Positions 22,392 through 34,234 of a DNA stretch of 49,300 nucleotides are shown here, in pieces. A program made the position numbers and the translations under genes. The notes below the pieces were generated by a model. It was not told where the DNA came from, made no database searches, and saw only the letters and a program-made list of their open reading frames with translations. Position 1 is the first letter of the stretch; each line of letters starts with the position of its first letter. Source of the DNA: Chara braunii (Eukaryota > Streptophyta > Charophyceae > Charales > Characeae); the NCBI GenBank assembly GCA_003427395.1, contig BFEA01000052.1, forward strand, positions 2,621,767 through 2,671,066, written 5' to 3'.

Positions 22392-25300
22392 TTTTTTTTT
22401 TTTACTTCCGCTGTTCTGCTCCAGAAGGAGCGCTTACTGGAGGAAGCTGCGTTAGCAGCAGGCGCTGTAGGTTGGGGCTGCACAGTCGGTCGAGGTGGGG
22501 ACAGCGAACGAACCAGGACGAAAAAGGGGGCCGGGTACGTTCGAAGTGAAAGAGAGAGGAGAGGGAGACGAAGTGCGGAGGAGACGAGCAGGGCAAACGG
22601 TAGGCGCTAAACCAGAGTAGCGAGACGAAGTACAGCGGAGCAGAGCAGAGCGCCGGGGAGCAAGGTAGAAAGTGGCGTGGGGAGAAGGGGATGAACCCGG
22701 ACGGGGGTTAGGGGCCGGGTACATTCGAGGATCGACACGGCGGAGTATGGTGGGGAGAGGTGAGGCACTGGCAGTGAGGGAGGAGGAGCGGCAATAGGCA
22801 GCGGACAAGCAGGCGCTACGAGTGAGAGGGAGCGCAGCGGGCGACGGGCGTCAACGTGGAGCAGCGATGCAGCAAGGCAGACCGAGGAGCGAAAGAACTT
22901 GGACGGGATGCTGCGGTAGGTGCATGCGATGCGAGGGAGTGAAGGTGGCAGCGAGTAATCCAGGTGCAGGCGGAGGGAGAGAGGGCCGAAGGACAGACTA
23001 TAGCGGGGCGCTGTCGGGGCACAGAGGTGAGGCAGAGCGAGGTGAATGAACCCGGGCGCGATATTGCGTCGGGTGCTTTCGATGGTGGAGATGGCCGCGG
23101 GGAGAAGGTTGGCACGGGAAGTAAAGTCTATGTCCCTCTCGTTTCTCGACCAAAACGAGCGGAGAAAAGTGTTGGACAGGGGTTTTAAGGCCGGGCGAGT
23201 AGGATCCTGAGGTTAGTTTTAGATGAAAGTTAGTAGGAAAGAAGTTAGCAGAGAAAGTTAGTGCGTGAGAAGATGGCGGGTATGGTAGAAAGAAGAAAAG
23301 TGAATTTTCCCACTCGATTCATAATGAAATCGAGCAAGTGGAGAAGCTCAATTGGGGTCTGAACGTCAGGCGAATCCGACTGTGAGGTTAGCATTAGCAA
23401 CAAGTTACTAGATTTGGAGTTTGAAGGGAGAGTGAACCTAGACTTAGAAGGATGCTAGGTGCATTCGGTGGAAAAAAGGTCGAACTCGTTCGTTTTACAA
23501 CAGGTTTTGACAAATTAAAAGCCAAGTCTGTGTTTTTTTGGGAGGGCGAACTCAAGCCCAACGTTAGTTTTAGCATTTAATTGGTGTAAAGGGAGTTAGT
23601 AGGGAGAAGTGGTTGCGTGGAGGGTGGAGATGGTGGAAACCGGGAAGGAAAAGATACGTACCTGGTCTCCCTCTCGGGGAGGATTCGTCCCTGGCTTGCA
23701 CATTCGGGGAGCTAGACGTGAGCACCGGCCAAATTGTGGTGAAGTGGGAGGCTTTTATCTGCATGGCGATTGAGTGGGCTCGACCTAGGGGCGGATTGGC
23801 ACGGAATGTATAGGGAGAGGTGGTTTGTCTGGCTAACCTCATTAACGAACGAGGCTTCAGCGTGCAAGGAACATTCTAGTGGCCAGCTTCGCAGAGGGAA
23901 TGACTGGTNATCTACTGTGTACCTTGCTAAAACAGTAGAAGCGNCAGGCCAGCTAAGTGAGAAGGCACACATGGTTGCTGACTACTATACTGTGCACTCT
24001 ACNGTACCAAGTGACTAGGAAGGTCCCATAGGCCTGAGAGTTTACCGGCGATCATTACACTGGGGTTGCGGCTGGTGGTCCAGGCGACGGTACACAGTGT
24101 TGTAACTAGTTCGCTTGACTGTGCACAGATCAATTGCAGGTTGCTGATGGCCGTTACTGTTGCGGGCCGCTGCATACTGTGGCTGACTGCTGCACACTGC
24201 CCCATACTGCTGCATACTGCGGGTCTGCTGCCGTATCCTGCTGCGAATCACTGTTAGTGGCTGCGTAATGTTGTTGGTTGCTGCTGGCCGCTTCATACTA
24301 TTGCATGCCACTGTTGGCCGCTTTGCATTCTTGCTGCGTCTGCTGGATGCTACTGCACGGTGCTGGGTGACAAGGTTGCAACTGTTGCACTCTTGTGATT
24401 GACTATGCACGGTCGACTTGAAGCTGCTTCCTGTTTCTTTTCTATGCTGTTGTGCAGCGCTGTTGGGCATGCGTGTCGGCGAGCTGTTACAGATTGCTGA
24501 GTTGAACAGCAGGCACACACTATTGTGAGTGGTTGCTAGGCACGAGGTATTGACAAAACTGTTGTTGTATTCTTACTGGGGCGGGACAGTGACATAGGAT
24601 TACTGCAGCTTAGGGGGAATGACTCGGCTTTATGTAAGTGTTATTTCTGCAACATGAGGAGACCCAAAGCTTGAATGTGCTGCTACACGTTGCCAACAGT
24701 TTGACGAGGTATGGGGGAGAGGTGCATTATTGCCAGCAGCGATACTGTTCGAGGCAGAGGAAGAGTAGACTGGGTGGCATGATCAGGCTTATGAAGGGGG
24801 TTATTGTTGTGACTTGAAACCTTGTCAGAATACTGGCCGTCAACAGTTTGAGGTCAGTCCAGTGGTATTACTGCGTTTTGGCCACCATTGCGGGGCCCTC
24901 AGGCGCTTCAAGGTAACTAGGCCCTCTCCCGCGAGTCTGAGCGCAACCTTCTTGTATCTGAGAGACTAAACACTTCTCCTTCTGCCCTTCTTACTCTAAG
25001 TCTAGTCTACTGGTGCTGAGAGGAAGGCGGCAGGCGGGATTGCAACCCGTAATCCGCACCAAGGCCTCCGTGAGAGGTTCGCCCCACCGATTGCGGGAGC
25101 TCTGCCGGAACTCAGGAGGAGTTCTGGAGGCAGGGAACTGAAAGGTAATCATTGCTCCCCCTCTATATAAACCCAGTATAACCCCTTTCTATACACCTCT
25201 CTACGTATTGATTGATTGGGCTGTATGCAACACTTACTTTGATTATTGGATTGACTTTCAGGACACAAATCAGGCTGACTAAAGGAATGCATGTATAATG

Positions 25301-25409
25301 GCAGTTTCAGTTTCTTTGATTGCCTGAAAGCATATTGTCACAAGGGGTTCCATCTGGGGGAGGGTTGGGAGGAAGGCAGTCTTGCTTGTGATTGAACGGG
25401 TCTTATAGG

Positions 25410-26235
25410 GTCAGGCATTGTTTCTAAGATAAATGGTCTAACTGCTATGTTTTGTTTTGTTTTCTGAATGACCAAGCATTGTTTCTAAGATGAATGGCTT
25501 GGTCGCTGTGTTTATTTAATCGTGCCAGGCATGGTTTCTAAGATGAATGACTTGGCTACTTATTTTTTAGGGGTATTATTTGCTTGACCTTTGAGGGGCA
25601 AACATTGTTTCTAAGATGAATAGTCTGGCCGCTGTTTACTTGGGTGGTTTCTGAACAGTCTCTGGGTCAGATCCAGGGTACTCTGCCTTTTTGTGTGTTG
25701 AAAGAAGGGGAGCCGAGCATTGTTTCTAAGATGAATGACTCATCTCTCCTTGATTGTTTTTATCCTAAGGGAGGATTCAAGGCCAGAGGACTAGACATTC
25801 TTTCTAAGATGAATGGTCTAAGTCTGAGGCCTCAGGACCATAATGAGAACGAAGGAATATGATTCTCTATAATGTTGTATATATATGTACTTATATATGA
25901 ACAAGGCAAGTCAGACATTGTTTCTAAGATGAATAGTCTGTCTATAGCCGTATCACAAACGAAGAGAGTATAATCAAGAGTTATTAGTGAAGGTAACTTG
26001 GGCCGACTGAGTATTGTTTCTAAGATGAATGGCTCAGTCTTACGCTCATTCTTGAAGATTAAGTTCAGAGAAGTATATATAATTTGGCTACTTAAACAGT
26101 TCTGGGCGACTAAGCATGGTTTCTAAGATGAATGGCTTAGTCATGTGCCCCAATGAAGAGAAAAGTAGTTGTGCAGCCTGTTCGTGTATAATTAAGGCAG
26201 AGGGCTGACATTGTTTTTAAGATGAATGTCCAATC
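25410..26235 (+). repeat. Array of ten covarying hairpins, copy 2
   Basis: Collinear with 10763-11590. Several stems are weakened by point changes here: the first unit now has GGC facing GTC, and the fourth has GCAAAC facing GTCTG. This is consistent with drift of this copy after insertion. Confidence 0.8.
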
Positions 26236-28838
26236 CCAATGCCCTAGGTAAGCTGGGAGTAAAGGGTTAAATAATTTAAGGACTGTGAACTATTGTTTGC
26301 CAAGTTGACTTGGGGCTGGTGAGAGTACTTACTTTTGTGGTTTGGCATTGCATGTGACTGAGTGAGGCTACTAGTTGGTCTGAGTTTCAGTTTGACAGGT
26401 AGTTGCTTTAGAAACTTGCCACGTGCTAGAGCGATTGGAGTTAGTTCGATTTCTGCATTTTCTGAGCTAAAGTTTATTTTACTTAGATCGATTCTCGCAT
26501 TTTCTGAAATCTTTTGTTATACTTGACTTTGTATAAATTTTGGTAAGCTACTTTCTCTACGGGAAGCACTGCCGAAATTTCTGCAAATCCAAGGAGTTAG
26601 TTAAATTCTGGACTTTTTCAAGGTTCAGCTTGTCTAAAGTTCATATATGACTTAGTAAAAATCTGGAAAGTCTCCTTTTCTAAAGGGAGTGCTGCCCAAA
26701 TTCTTGCTAATTCAGGGAGTTAGACAAAATTGGGCTTTGAAAAGTCAAAGACTATTTTTGGTTTCATATTCGGGCTGATATAAATTATGAAAAGGCACTT
26801 TTCCTACGGGAAACGCTGCCAAAATTTTCATAATTTAGAGGAGATAAATTATATTTTGACAGTGGCGATTCTAGCGATCCACCATGAATAGGGGAGATTC
26901 TGCCATTGGTCTATCTTTGCTTTGGGCACTGCTAGAGGGTAGACTTAGGCTTAGTTAATTGTGATGTTTTGAGTGAGATCGTGATATGGGAATTATTCTC
27001 CATGAACTTATAGATTTAGCCGTGGGTATTGACCTCTAGTGTGTTACAGGTCCTCTTGATCGTGTTGATTCAGAATTTGGACTAGATTCAGCTTGATCCT
27101 ACTAGGATCATCTTCTGTTATCACTGATAATAGGTCGGTTGCCGATTCGTCGGTTTACGATTCAACTTCAATTCACTCCTGTCACTCAACCTAAAGGCTT
27201 TAGCCTTGTGATTGAACTGTTTTGTTATGTTTTCACCCGGACTTTATTGAATGGTCATCCAACAAAAGTACTGAGTACTTATTTAAGAGTTGCACGAGTG
27301 AGGTTTGTATGGCTAAAGCGAGGGGTATGAGTGCAAGGAATGGTCGAAGTTGACCCCGTGTAGTGTGTGGACTTCTGGATGAATCTTTGATGTGATTGCA
27401 GGTATGGTTGTGGTTTGGCTTCTAGATATGACTGCCTACGATTACATACATATATGGTTGAGAGGAGCTCCACTGTGACTGTGAGAAGTGATTGTCCTAT
27501 ATAATTAACCCTTATATACTTATAAGCGCCCTTAGTATTTGAGAGGCCTACTGTAATTGAGCATAAGGGTTAACCAAATTGTGTCTTGAGAGAAAAGGGG
27601 GATTTCGTTCTTACCCTTGCTTTTTTAGAGTTGTATGATTGGACGTTGTAGTCCGTGGCAGCCGTGAAAGTCAAACCCCTTGATGTTCGACCGCCTCGAC
27701 AACTTAAAGTTGTCTACTCAACCCCTCTGCACAGGGTGCAGAAGAGGGTGTGGTCTTCAACCGCGCATGACAGTTGTCCAGCGTCGAAAGATTAACCCTC
27801 AAGGCGCGTGTCACCCGACACTTGAGTGTCGAACGCGACCGTCGCGATTAACGGGGACCGCGTGAGTATGGGTACCACGTAGTACGCCATCATTGCGACC
27901 GCTTGCGTACGCTTGCATTGCGAGTCGATATGAGTTAGCCCTGCGTCCGCGCGGTTTTATATTAAGTTTCGCGCGCGACGCCTATCCGATTTCCGCATCA
28001 GAGAGTTATGGGATGACTACCAAGGGGCTAGGAGCGTTGTCGCGTTGTTTGTGTTGTGTCGTTTCGTGTGTGTGTGTTTTATTTTTGTGTTCGTAAAGTG
28101 GTGTGCGCGTGGTGTGTGGGATGCGTCCTAGTCGACCGATGTCGAGCCACGTTTGGGACCTCAGCCCCCCAAGATGTCGGTTCGCGTGCGGGTCCAATAG
28201 GTGTATTACCGCGCGTACCCCCTATGCTACAACGAACGAGAAACCCCCTCGGCTGGTCCACCTATGCGATTGCAACCGAGTAGCTTTCGTACTGTGGACT
28301 AGTAGCTCGGCGGGGATACGCCCACCGAAGGGAGGTGACAACTCCGGTAAGGTAGAGGTAAGTTGTGCCTCGCGTAGGCCCTATCCTGTCGTAGGGGCTC
28401 GCGAGAGGTATGGCTGACGCACTTGGCCGGAGCGGCCTAAGAAAGCTCCATTCGTGTATTCGCGGCAAGGTTGGTCCAACTCCTGCGCCCGACACCGCTG
28501 CCCGTCGAGCTTAGGTCTTCACGCTCCCAGTCGAGATAATCAACAATAGTTCTCACGTGCTACTCCCAACACTAGTCCCACCACCATCGTCTGCCCACCC
28601 ACTACCTCTAGAGGTGCTGCTGTTGGATGTGCCCGCTGTCCCGTACCAGACTCCCTCTCCCTTCGTCGTGTTCACACTGCACTCATTACTTGACTCTTGT
28701 AGATTATTCCACAGGGAGACACAACCCCTTGTCGGAGCTGAAGGAGATGGTCGGACCTAGGGATCGACGAAGAAGACATCGTTCCGCCCCACGCCCTGAA
28801 TCCCATACCTCGCTGCCGATGCAGAGCGCTGCCGTCTC

Positions 28839-28912
28839 CGGACAGCGAGTACGCCTGGTAGCGCAACACTTCATCGGAGGGTTACCGGCCTCCCATCCGG
28901 GCTAATCTTCTC
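28839..28912 (+). repeat. Dispersed 74-bp repeat, copy 1
   Basis: Starts CGGACAGCGAGTACGCCTGG and matches 29561-29634 with only a few changes. The two copies lie about 720 bp apart on the same strand. Confidence 0.85.
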
Positions 28913-29386
28913 TTCCATTTTTGGCACACGACAACTTGTGGGCCAACGGGAAAAGTACCCCTATTTCAAAGATTTTTCACGCTCAGAAGAACTCGTAAAC
29001 AAGTCTGAAAACTTGAGGGTCCGTAGATTTGGTCATGATCGTTTTAGGAAAAATGTTTTAAAAAATTCAAAAAAATTGTCTCAACTGCAAAATAGCTTAT
29101 AGCGCAAATTCATCCCATTTTCCATATTCACCACTCTGCCGGTTCTCCACTCTGTGCTACTGGTAGCCCTCATGGACCTGTGCTACCGGTCCCCCGAATT
29201 TCCAACGTCGGGTAGAGTGGTGGTTTGAATTCGAAGCCTGTCGTGGTCGAAATTAAAACAGGCCAAAAGCAGCGGCGACCGCTCCCGTTCCCTCTACGTT
29301 CACAAAGTGATAGTCTCCCTGTGTGCGCGGGGAGCGTGGTGCCTTATCGATCGAGGCGTTTTGACAAAGTGGCGCCGCGCCTGATT

Positions 29387-29401
29387 TCTCTCTCTCTCTC
29401 C

Positions 29402-29442
<41 letters not shown>

Positions 29443-29465
29443 TCACACAAACACACACACACACA

Positions 29466-29496
<31 letters not shown>

Positions 29497-29498
29497 GT
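29387..29498 (+). repeat. CT then CA microsatellite
   Basis: About 24 bases of CT repeats followed by about 86 bases of mostly CA repeats with a few interruptions. Confidence 0.95.
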
Positions 29499-29527
29499 CC
29501 ACAACAACAACAAACAAACTACGGGCG

Positions 29528-29634
29528 GCGCACCCGTGCCCTCACGGTAAGTCAATACGTCGGACAGCGAGTACGCCTGGTAGCGCAGCGCTTCATCGGA
29601 GGGCTACCGGCCTCCCATCGGGGCTAATCTTCTC
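29528..29634 (+). repeat. Dispersed repeats, second copies
   Basis: 29528-29556 (GCGCACCCGTGCCCTCACGG and onward) recurs at 29966-29994. 29561-29634 is the second copy of 28839-28912. The two unrelated repeat units are adjacent here, so this spot may be the source of one of the duplications. Confidence 0.8.
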
Positions 29635-30543
29635 TGTCGACAACCAGAATGTGGGTTTTGCTGGCCCCAGTTTGCCGTTCTGTGAAGTGGCCTAAAATGG
29701 CCTGCATTCTCCACAAAGCTATGGCAGCTCTGCGGAGCGTCCCTGAACGCGACCCATCGTATGGACGTTTCGCTGGTCAGGTGAGGGTTGCGGCGAGGCA
29801 AGGCACCACCACAGTTTCGCCGCGACCCCAATTGACCCGCAGCCGCCGCATACGGGACGCTCCCAGCCTTCCAAGCTTCTTTTGGGGGTAATTCTGGAAT
29901 CTCAACGACCTTTTGTCGGGGTATCTGCGCAGCGATTCTGCGCAGCGATTCTGCGGATACGGGCTGCGCACCCGTGCCCTCACGGTAAGTCAATCGGGGT
30001 ATCTGCGCGGCGATTCTGCGGAATTTTGCGCCGCGAAACATCCCGCATGGCTGGTCGTTGCGCCTCCCGACGACCACCTTTGAAACGGAAAACCGCAACT
30101 TTTCGCGAGGGATCGCACCCCGTTCCCGCCTGTCCACATTTTTTCTGTTGAAAAAGAAGTAAAAAGAAAAAATTCCTGTGTTCTTTCTACTCGTAGGTCG
30201 CAGACAGAGGGTTGTGGCGGTGTTTGCTCCCCGTCCGACCCGCGCCCTCCTACACTTTTTCTTTTGTCCCTTTCCCGCTTTCCCGCTTTTCCGGGTCTCA
30301 TACGGACTCCCTTTTTTTTTTTTTTTTTGATCCATACGGACTGCTGGTGGTGTTCTCTTTCGACAGTTCCGCTGGGCCACAGTTTGCAGTTCCGCTGGGG
30401 TTCAGGCCACAGGTCCATGCGATCTGGCGCGATCACTTCCGATGGGTGGACTTCACATACATATATATGTATATTGTCACAGCCCCTCGTTTGTTGTCCT
30501 CTTCTCCCTCTCTGCCTACGGTTTACCGGGCAGTTCTATTTGA

Positions 30544-30584
30544 CGATATATATATATACGTATAACATATATATATATATATAT
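30544..30584 (+). repeat. TA microsatellite
   Basis: Two TA runs are separated by CGTATAACA. Confidence 0.9.
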
Positions 30585-31854
30585 TGCCTGCTTCGCTGCA
30601 GGAGTGAAGGGAGGGGGACGCAACGATATAGTGTGAGGAGTTATGCGATCACGAGGGAAGGAGAGCGGGATGCTCTGCTCGCCGTCTTTCTAGTCTGCCT
30701 GTCGTCGTTTCTCGCTAGTTGGGAGATGTAAACGAGTATCGTCTCTCGGTGGGCGGGTCGAGGACCACGTGTGAGTAGTAGGAGAGGGACAGCAAGCAGC
30801 CCTGGAGATAAGAGGAGCGGCGCACTGATGAGCAGTTGGAGTATGTGGGTACGGTGATCAGCCATTGGTTGTGATGAAGCAGGAAGGGTACGACAGGGAG
30901 GTCTTGAAGGTAAGAGAGGCGAATGGTTTCGTGGTCGTTAGATTGAACCCAATTAGCAGAGCTCTCTCGTTGTCTAGGACGCCCGCTCCTGCGCAGGTGA
31001 GGACGCTCCTCTTTCGACCAGCAGTTCGACGCCAGGTCGTCCGCCGCTGAGGATCCAGCCACCAGTGCGGCGCGACTCATACCAGATTTTGACGGACCGA
31101 CGATCTGGTCTTTTTGTGGGACACAACAGGCGACGATCTAACGATTTGAACGGTGTACATCGAGTAGCGTACGGCGAAGACAGACGCACGCGTCTCTGGT
31201 AGCCAGTTGTTGGTGTATGATGGCCTCGGGCGCGGGATCTGAGGGGCGGGACATGCTCTCTGGAGAGGGGAAGAGCAAGACGGGTGTGAAGAGCAAGATG
31301 GGTTGTTCCACCTTAGTGCCTGCCCGTGGGAAGACCACTTAGCTTGCATCGTTCCTCAACGAAACATGAGAGCGGTAAAGACGCGTGGAGGCTGGTGATA
31401 AGCGGGCACCGTGTCTTTAACGTCAGCGAAGCGGGTACCGGTCGAGGGGGGCACCGTGTCTTCAACGACGGTTGGAGCGGGTACGGTGTTTTCAAGGTCA
31501 GCCAGGCGTTGAGCAGTCAGGCTTATTGTCACTGTCAGATTATCACTGGCTTGGTCGATTGATTGATCATCGCCTTCGCGGAGAGATGCGGGAAATACCC
31601 ACCCAACTCTGAAGACGGGTTAGGCATTGGTTACCTGTTGGTAAACGGGTGGAATGCCGTCTGGCGGGCCATTTGTTCGTCCAGTGGATTGAAATGAACC
31701 GGTACGGTTCGTCCAGCGGGTTGAAATGAACCGGTACTATAGGATGTTGCCGCGATCAACATAGACCGTCAGTCTGTGAATGGGGATGAGCTCGTTGACT
31801 GGTCAATAAGTGATTTTACTAGAATTACTTACAGTTGGATCGATCGCTTTATAT

Positions 31855-32375
31855 TGAGTTATTAGATTGTCTGCATTGATTGATTGCACGATGAGCTATA
31901 TCCGTTGACTGGTCAGTAAATTACTTAATCACTTCAATCGAGCGATGGCTTGATTGACTGAGTTATTAGATTGGCTGCATAGATTGATTGCCCGATGAGC
32001 GTACTGAATTACTATCAGATTGTTTGCATTGATTGATTGCACGATGAGCTTTTTCAATTACTATCAGATTGTTTGCATTGATTGATTGCACGATGAGCTT
32101 AATCACTTCAATCGAGCCTGCATTGATTGATTGCACGATGAGCTTAATCACTTCAATCGAGCCTGCATTGATTGATTGAACGATGAGCTTACGCAATTAC
32201 TATCAGATTGTTTGCATTGATTGATTGCACGATGAGCTTACGCAATTACTATCAGATTGTTTGCATTGATTGATTGCACGATGAGCTTAATCAATCACTT
32301 CAATCGAGCGATGGCTTGATTGGCTGAGTTATTAGATTGTCTGCATTGATTGATTGCACGATAGATCGGTTGTAC
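31855..32375 (+). repeat. Minisatellite with an ATTGATTGATTGCACGATGA core
   Basis: About nine units carry CATTGATTGATTGCACGATGAGCTT or a close variant, alternating with two different inserts (AATTACTATCAGATTGTTTG and AATCACTTCAATCGAGC). The higher-order unit length varies from about 30 to 55 bp. Confidence 0.9.
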
Positions 32376-32980
32376 GCCTTATTTAATGTCATCGATAGGA
32401 CTCCGTCCGTGGAAAATCAAGACCCACACAAGGGGGCTTGTCTGAGTTGATGTTAAGTCTGTTGACAGTGTTCTTTTTCTTGATCTTCGACCGAACGAAC
32501 TCATTGAGTAGTATTTCAAACGGTCCCTTGTTGAGGGATCGTGTTTTGCTGTTGGCTTGCCAACGGAGTTGTAGGAGGAGGAGGAGGGAAGGTCGAAGGA
32601 GGAAAAAGGGGTAAGGGATCCACGGGCTGCTAGTTCATTCGAGGCGTTTCGAGGCATCAATCAAGGAAGGATCCTTTAGTGTTTCTTACCTTTTGTTAGG
32701 TGCGTGGGGAAAGGAAGAGGAGATGGGAGGCGGCCGGGGTTCTCTTCTCAGGGGGCTAGACTCCTCGTTTCCCGTGTTGCTCCGACATCGACATTGGCTG
32801 TGGACCTCATCCTCATCTGCTAGGCGTTCCAATCTTTCCACGTCTATCTGTTGTTCTTCCTCGTCCGACTGCGCTTACTCTGGACCAGTTGGCGCTCATC
32901 CTTCTCCACGTGGTCGGCCTGGACCTGCCATTCCTTGTCCTCTTCCTTCTCCTCCTCCTCCTCCTCCGCCGACTTTGGAA

Positions 32981-34234
32981 ATGAACCTTCGCTACGTTCT
33001 CGGCAGGGTTGTGAGGAGCACTTGGTCGCCCTCTCCCTCGTTATTCGGCCGCTCTGTTCGGCTGTCGATTGCGACCCCGACGACAGATCTCTCGGGACCA
33101 ACAGCACTCATGGTAGGTATGAGGTGCTGTCATTCCCCCAGCATGCTCGGCACCACTCCCACTGCCGTTTCATCGGGTGATCGGTCATTGCCTAGTGTGC
33201 ACGGTGTCTTAACTGTGGGTTTTGATGGGAGAGCATGCACTGTCTTAGGGGTCAGATCAAGGAATGGCATGGGGAGGGAGGAGGAAGAAGAAGCTTTCTC
33301 CTTGTTGGCGAAGAGGTGGGGGAACACGTGTAAGCTTGCGGGAATGATTGAGAGGACCTTCTGCAGTGGGGTCGCAGCATCAGCAGCAGCAGGAGGAGGA
33401 GGAGGAGGTGAACGCGGGGGCGAGGCCGGAGGAGGAGGAGGACATTTTGGCAGCGGTGGGAGGAGCTTCTGCAGCAGTACCGCAGCAGCAGCAGGGGAAG
33501 GAGGAGGAGGAGGAGGAGGAGGTGGAGGAGGTCATTTTGGTAGCGGGGGCGGAATTGTGATCACATCTGACTCAGCTGCAGCTGCTATGGCTAAAAGAGG
33601 AAGGAAGTTTGGCGGGAAGAGACAGACTGTGGTGACAGCAGCAGCAGCTAAACCAGCGAATCAGGCCGACAGTAATTTGAAGACGGTGGAAGAGAAAAAA
33701 GCAGCAGCAGAAGAAGAAGATGCGGTAATGGAGGAGAGCAAGTCCTTAAGTGCTCGGATGAAAGATGTGTTGAATATGAAGGTGAGTAAACAGTGTAAAG
33801 CGAAAGCGCCTCCTTTCCTAACTTGTCGAGCAGACGATCTTGTGATTGATGCCGTGAAGAAGATGAACGCTGGAGATGTCGGTTCGCTTGTCGTTGTGGA
33901 TGCCAATAGTGTCACTACGGATTACCCCATGGGAATCGTCACTGAGAGAGACATTTTGAAGAAGGTCGTCGCCGAGGGTAGGGAACCCAAGACCACCAAG
34001 GTCGGAGAGGTTATGACAGGGAAGGAGACTTTGGTAGTGTCCACCCCTGACGTGAGTGCGTACGAGTGCATGCGATTAATGGCCGTACATAGGATCCGTC
34101 ACATCCCAATAGTCCTGGGCCCAGAGCAGAAACTCGTGGGAATCGTTTCCATTCGGGACATGGTGGAAACGATTCTACGGGAGAAGGAGGATGTCCAGCG
34201 CCGCCTGCAGAACTATATCTCGGGCATTTACTAA
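32981..34234 (+). CDS. CBS-domain protein, CBSX3-like, probably mitochondrial
   Basis: In the full open frame (open from 32693; the first in-frame ATG is 32723) the last 160 residues form a Bateman module: two CBS domains, at about residues 365-430 and 435-503. Key stretches are CRADDLVIDAVKKM, GIVTERDILKKVV, KVGEVMTGKETLV and IRHIPIVLG, then VGIVSIRDMV. The protein ends in NYISGIY, like plant CBSX3, a mitochondrial regulator of o-type thioredoxin and redox state. I chose the ATG at 32981 because it opens MNLRYVLGRVVRSTW, an Arg-rich, acid-free stretch typical of a mitochondrial presequence (417 residues in all). The ATG at 32723 remains possible. Between presequence and CBS domains lie long Gly-, Ala- and Glu-rich tracts that ordinary CBSX3 proteins lack. 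Homology to the CBSX3 C-terminus is clear; the function is inferred from the family. Confidence 0.85.
   Translation: MNLRYVLGRVVRSTWSPSPSLFGRSVRLSIATPTTDLSGPTALMVGMRCCHSPSMLGTTPTAVSSGDRSLPSVHGVLTVGFDGRACTVLGVRSRNGMGREEEEEAFSLLAKRWGNTCKLAGMIERTFCSGVAASAAAGGGGGGERGGEAGGGGGHFGSGGRSFCSSTAAAAGEGGGGGGGGGGGHFGSGGGIVITSDSAAAAMAKRGRKFGGKRQTVVTAAAAKPANQADSNLKTVEEKKAAAEEEDAVMEESKSLSARMKDVLNMKVSKQCKAKAPPFLTCRADDLVIDAVKKMNAGDVGSLVVVDANSVTTDYPMGIVTERDILKKVVAEGREPKTTKVGEVMTGKETLVVSTPDVSAYECMRLMAVHRIRHIPIVLGPEQKLVGIVSIRDMVETILREKEDVQRRLQNYISGIY

Larger units (their letters stand above)
6590..28494 (+). mobile_element. Giant non-autonomous LTR retrotransposon with gag only
   Basis: Two direct repeats of about 7.4 kb (6590-13985 and 21127-28494) begin with TGTCGG and end with CCCGACA, so they have inverted TG/CA termini. 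The 5' copy is followed after 2 bp by a primer-binding site matching the tRNA-Asp 3' end. The flanks share CCGC; if the boundary T is counted with the target, the duplication is CCGCT at 6586-6590 and 28495-28499. The internal region is about 7.1 kb and carries an unknown ORF and a Gag-like ORF with a zinc knuckle. I found no DTG protease, YxDD reverse transcriptase or DDE integrase motif. This matches the LARD concept (long LTRs, enzymes supplied in trans), but the LTRs are exceptionally long and carry a U6 sequence. The LTR copies differ by a few percent in most places, so the insertion is not brand new. Confidence 0.9.
21127..28494 (+). repeat. 3' LTR (7368 bp)
   Basis: Collinear with 6590-13985 over its whole length. 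Relative to the 5' LTR it lacks 52 bp just before the terminus (5' positions 13927-13978), so its end reads TCCTGCG directly joined to CCCGACA. It has an extra 74 bp at 24415-24488 and only one copy of the 75-bp repeat. The segment matching 9159-9834 is identical, including three N at 23910, 23944 and 24003, while other parts differ by a few percent. Confidence 0.9.
28495..32700. other. Repeat-rich spacer without a supported gene
   Basis: I see no protein domain in any frame. The longest frames are low complexity, or internally repetitive because they cross the direct repeats. The contents are listed separately: two dispersed direct repeats, a CT/CA microsatellite, a TA microsatellite and a minisatellite. 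Confidence 0.5.

Noticed and set aside
6590-28494. A simple tandem or segmental duplication in place of an LTR element
   Set aside because: The termini TGTCGG/CCCGACA, the tRNA-Asp primer site 2 bp after the first copy, the flanking CCGC and the Gag ORF together fit an LTR element better.
29225-30380. Long frames crossing the CA microsatellite and the dispersed repeats
   Set aside because: They are low complexity or duplicated by the direct repeats; no domain or codon pattern of a gene.
31855-32375. CRISPR-like spacing in the minisatellite
   Set aside because: The inserts between cores are themselves repeated and the context is eukaryotic.
33782-33833. Possible short intron in the CBS gene (AAG|GTGAGT to GAGCAG with a CTAAC branch point and pyrimidine tract)
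   Set aside because: The 52-nt length would break the reading frame, and the encoded residues lead directly into the conserved CRADD motif.
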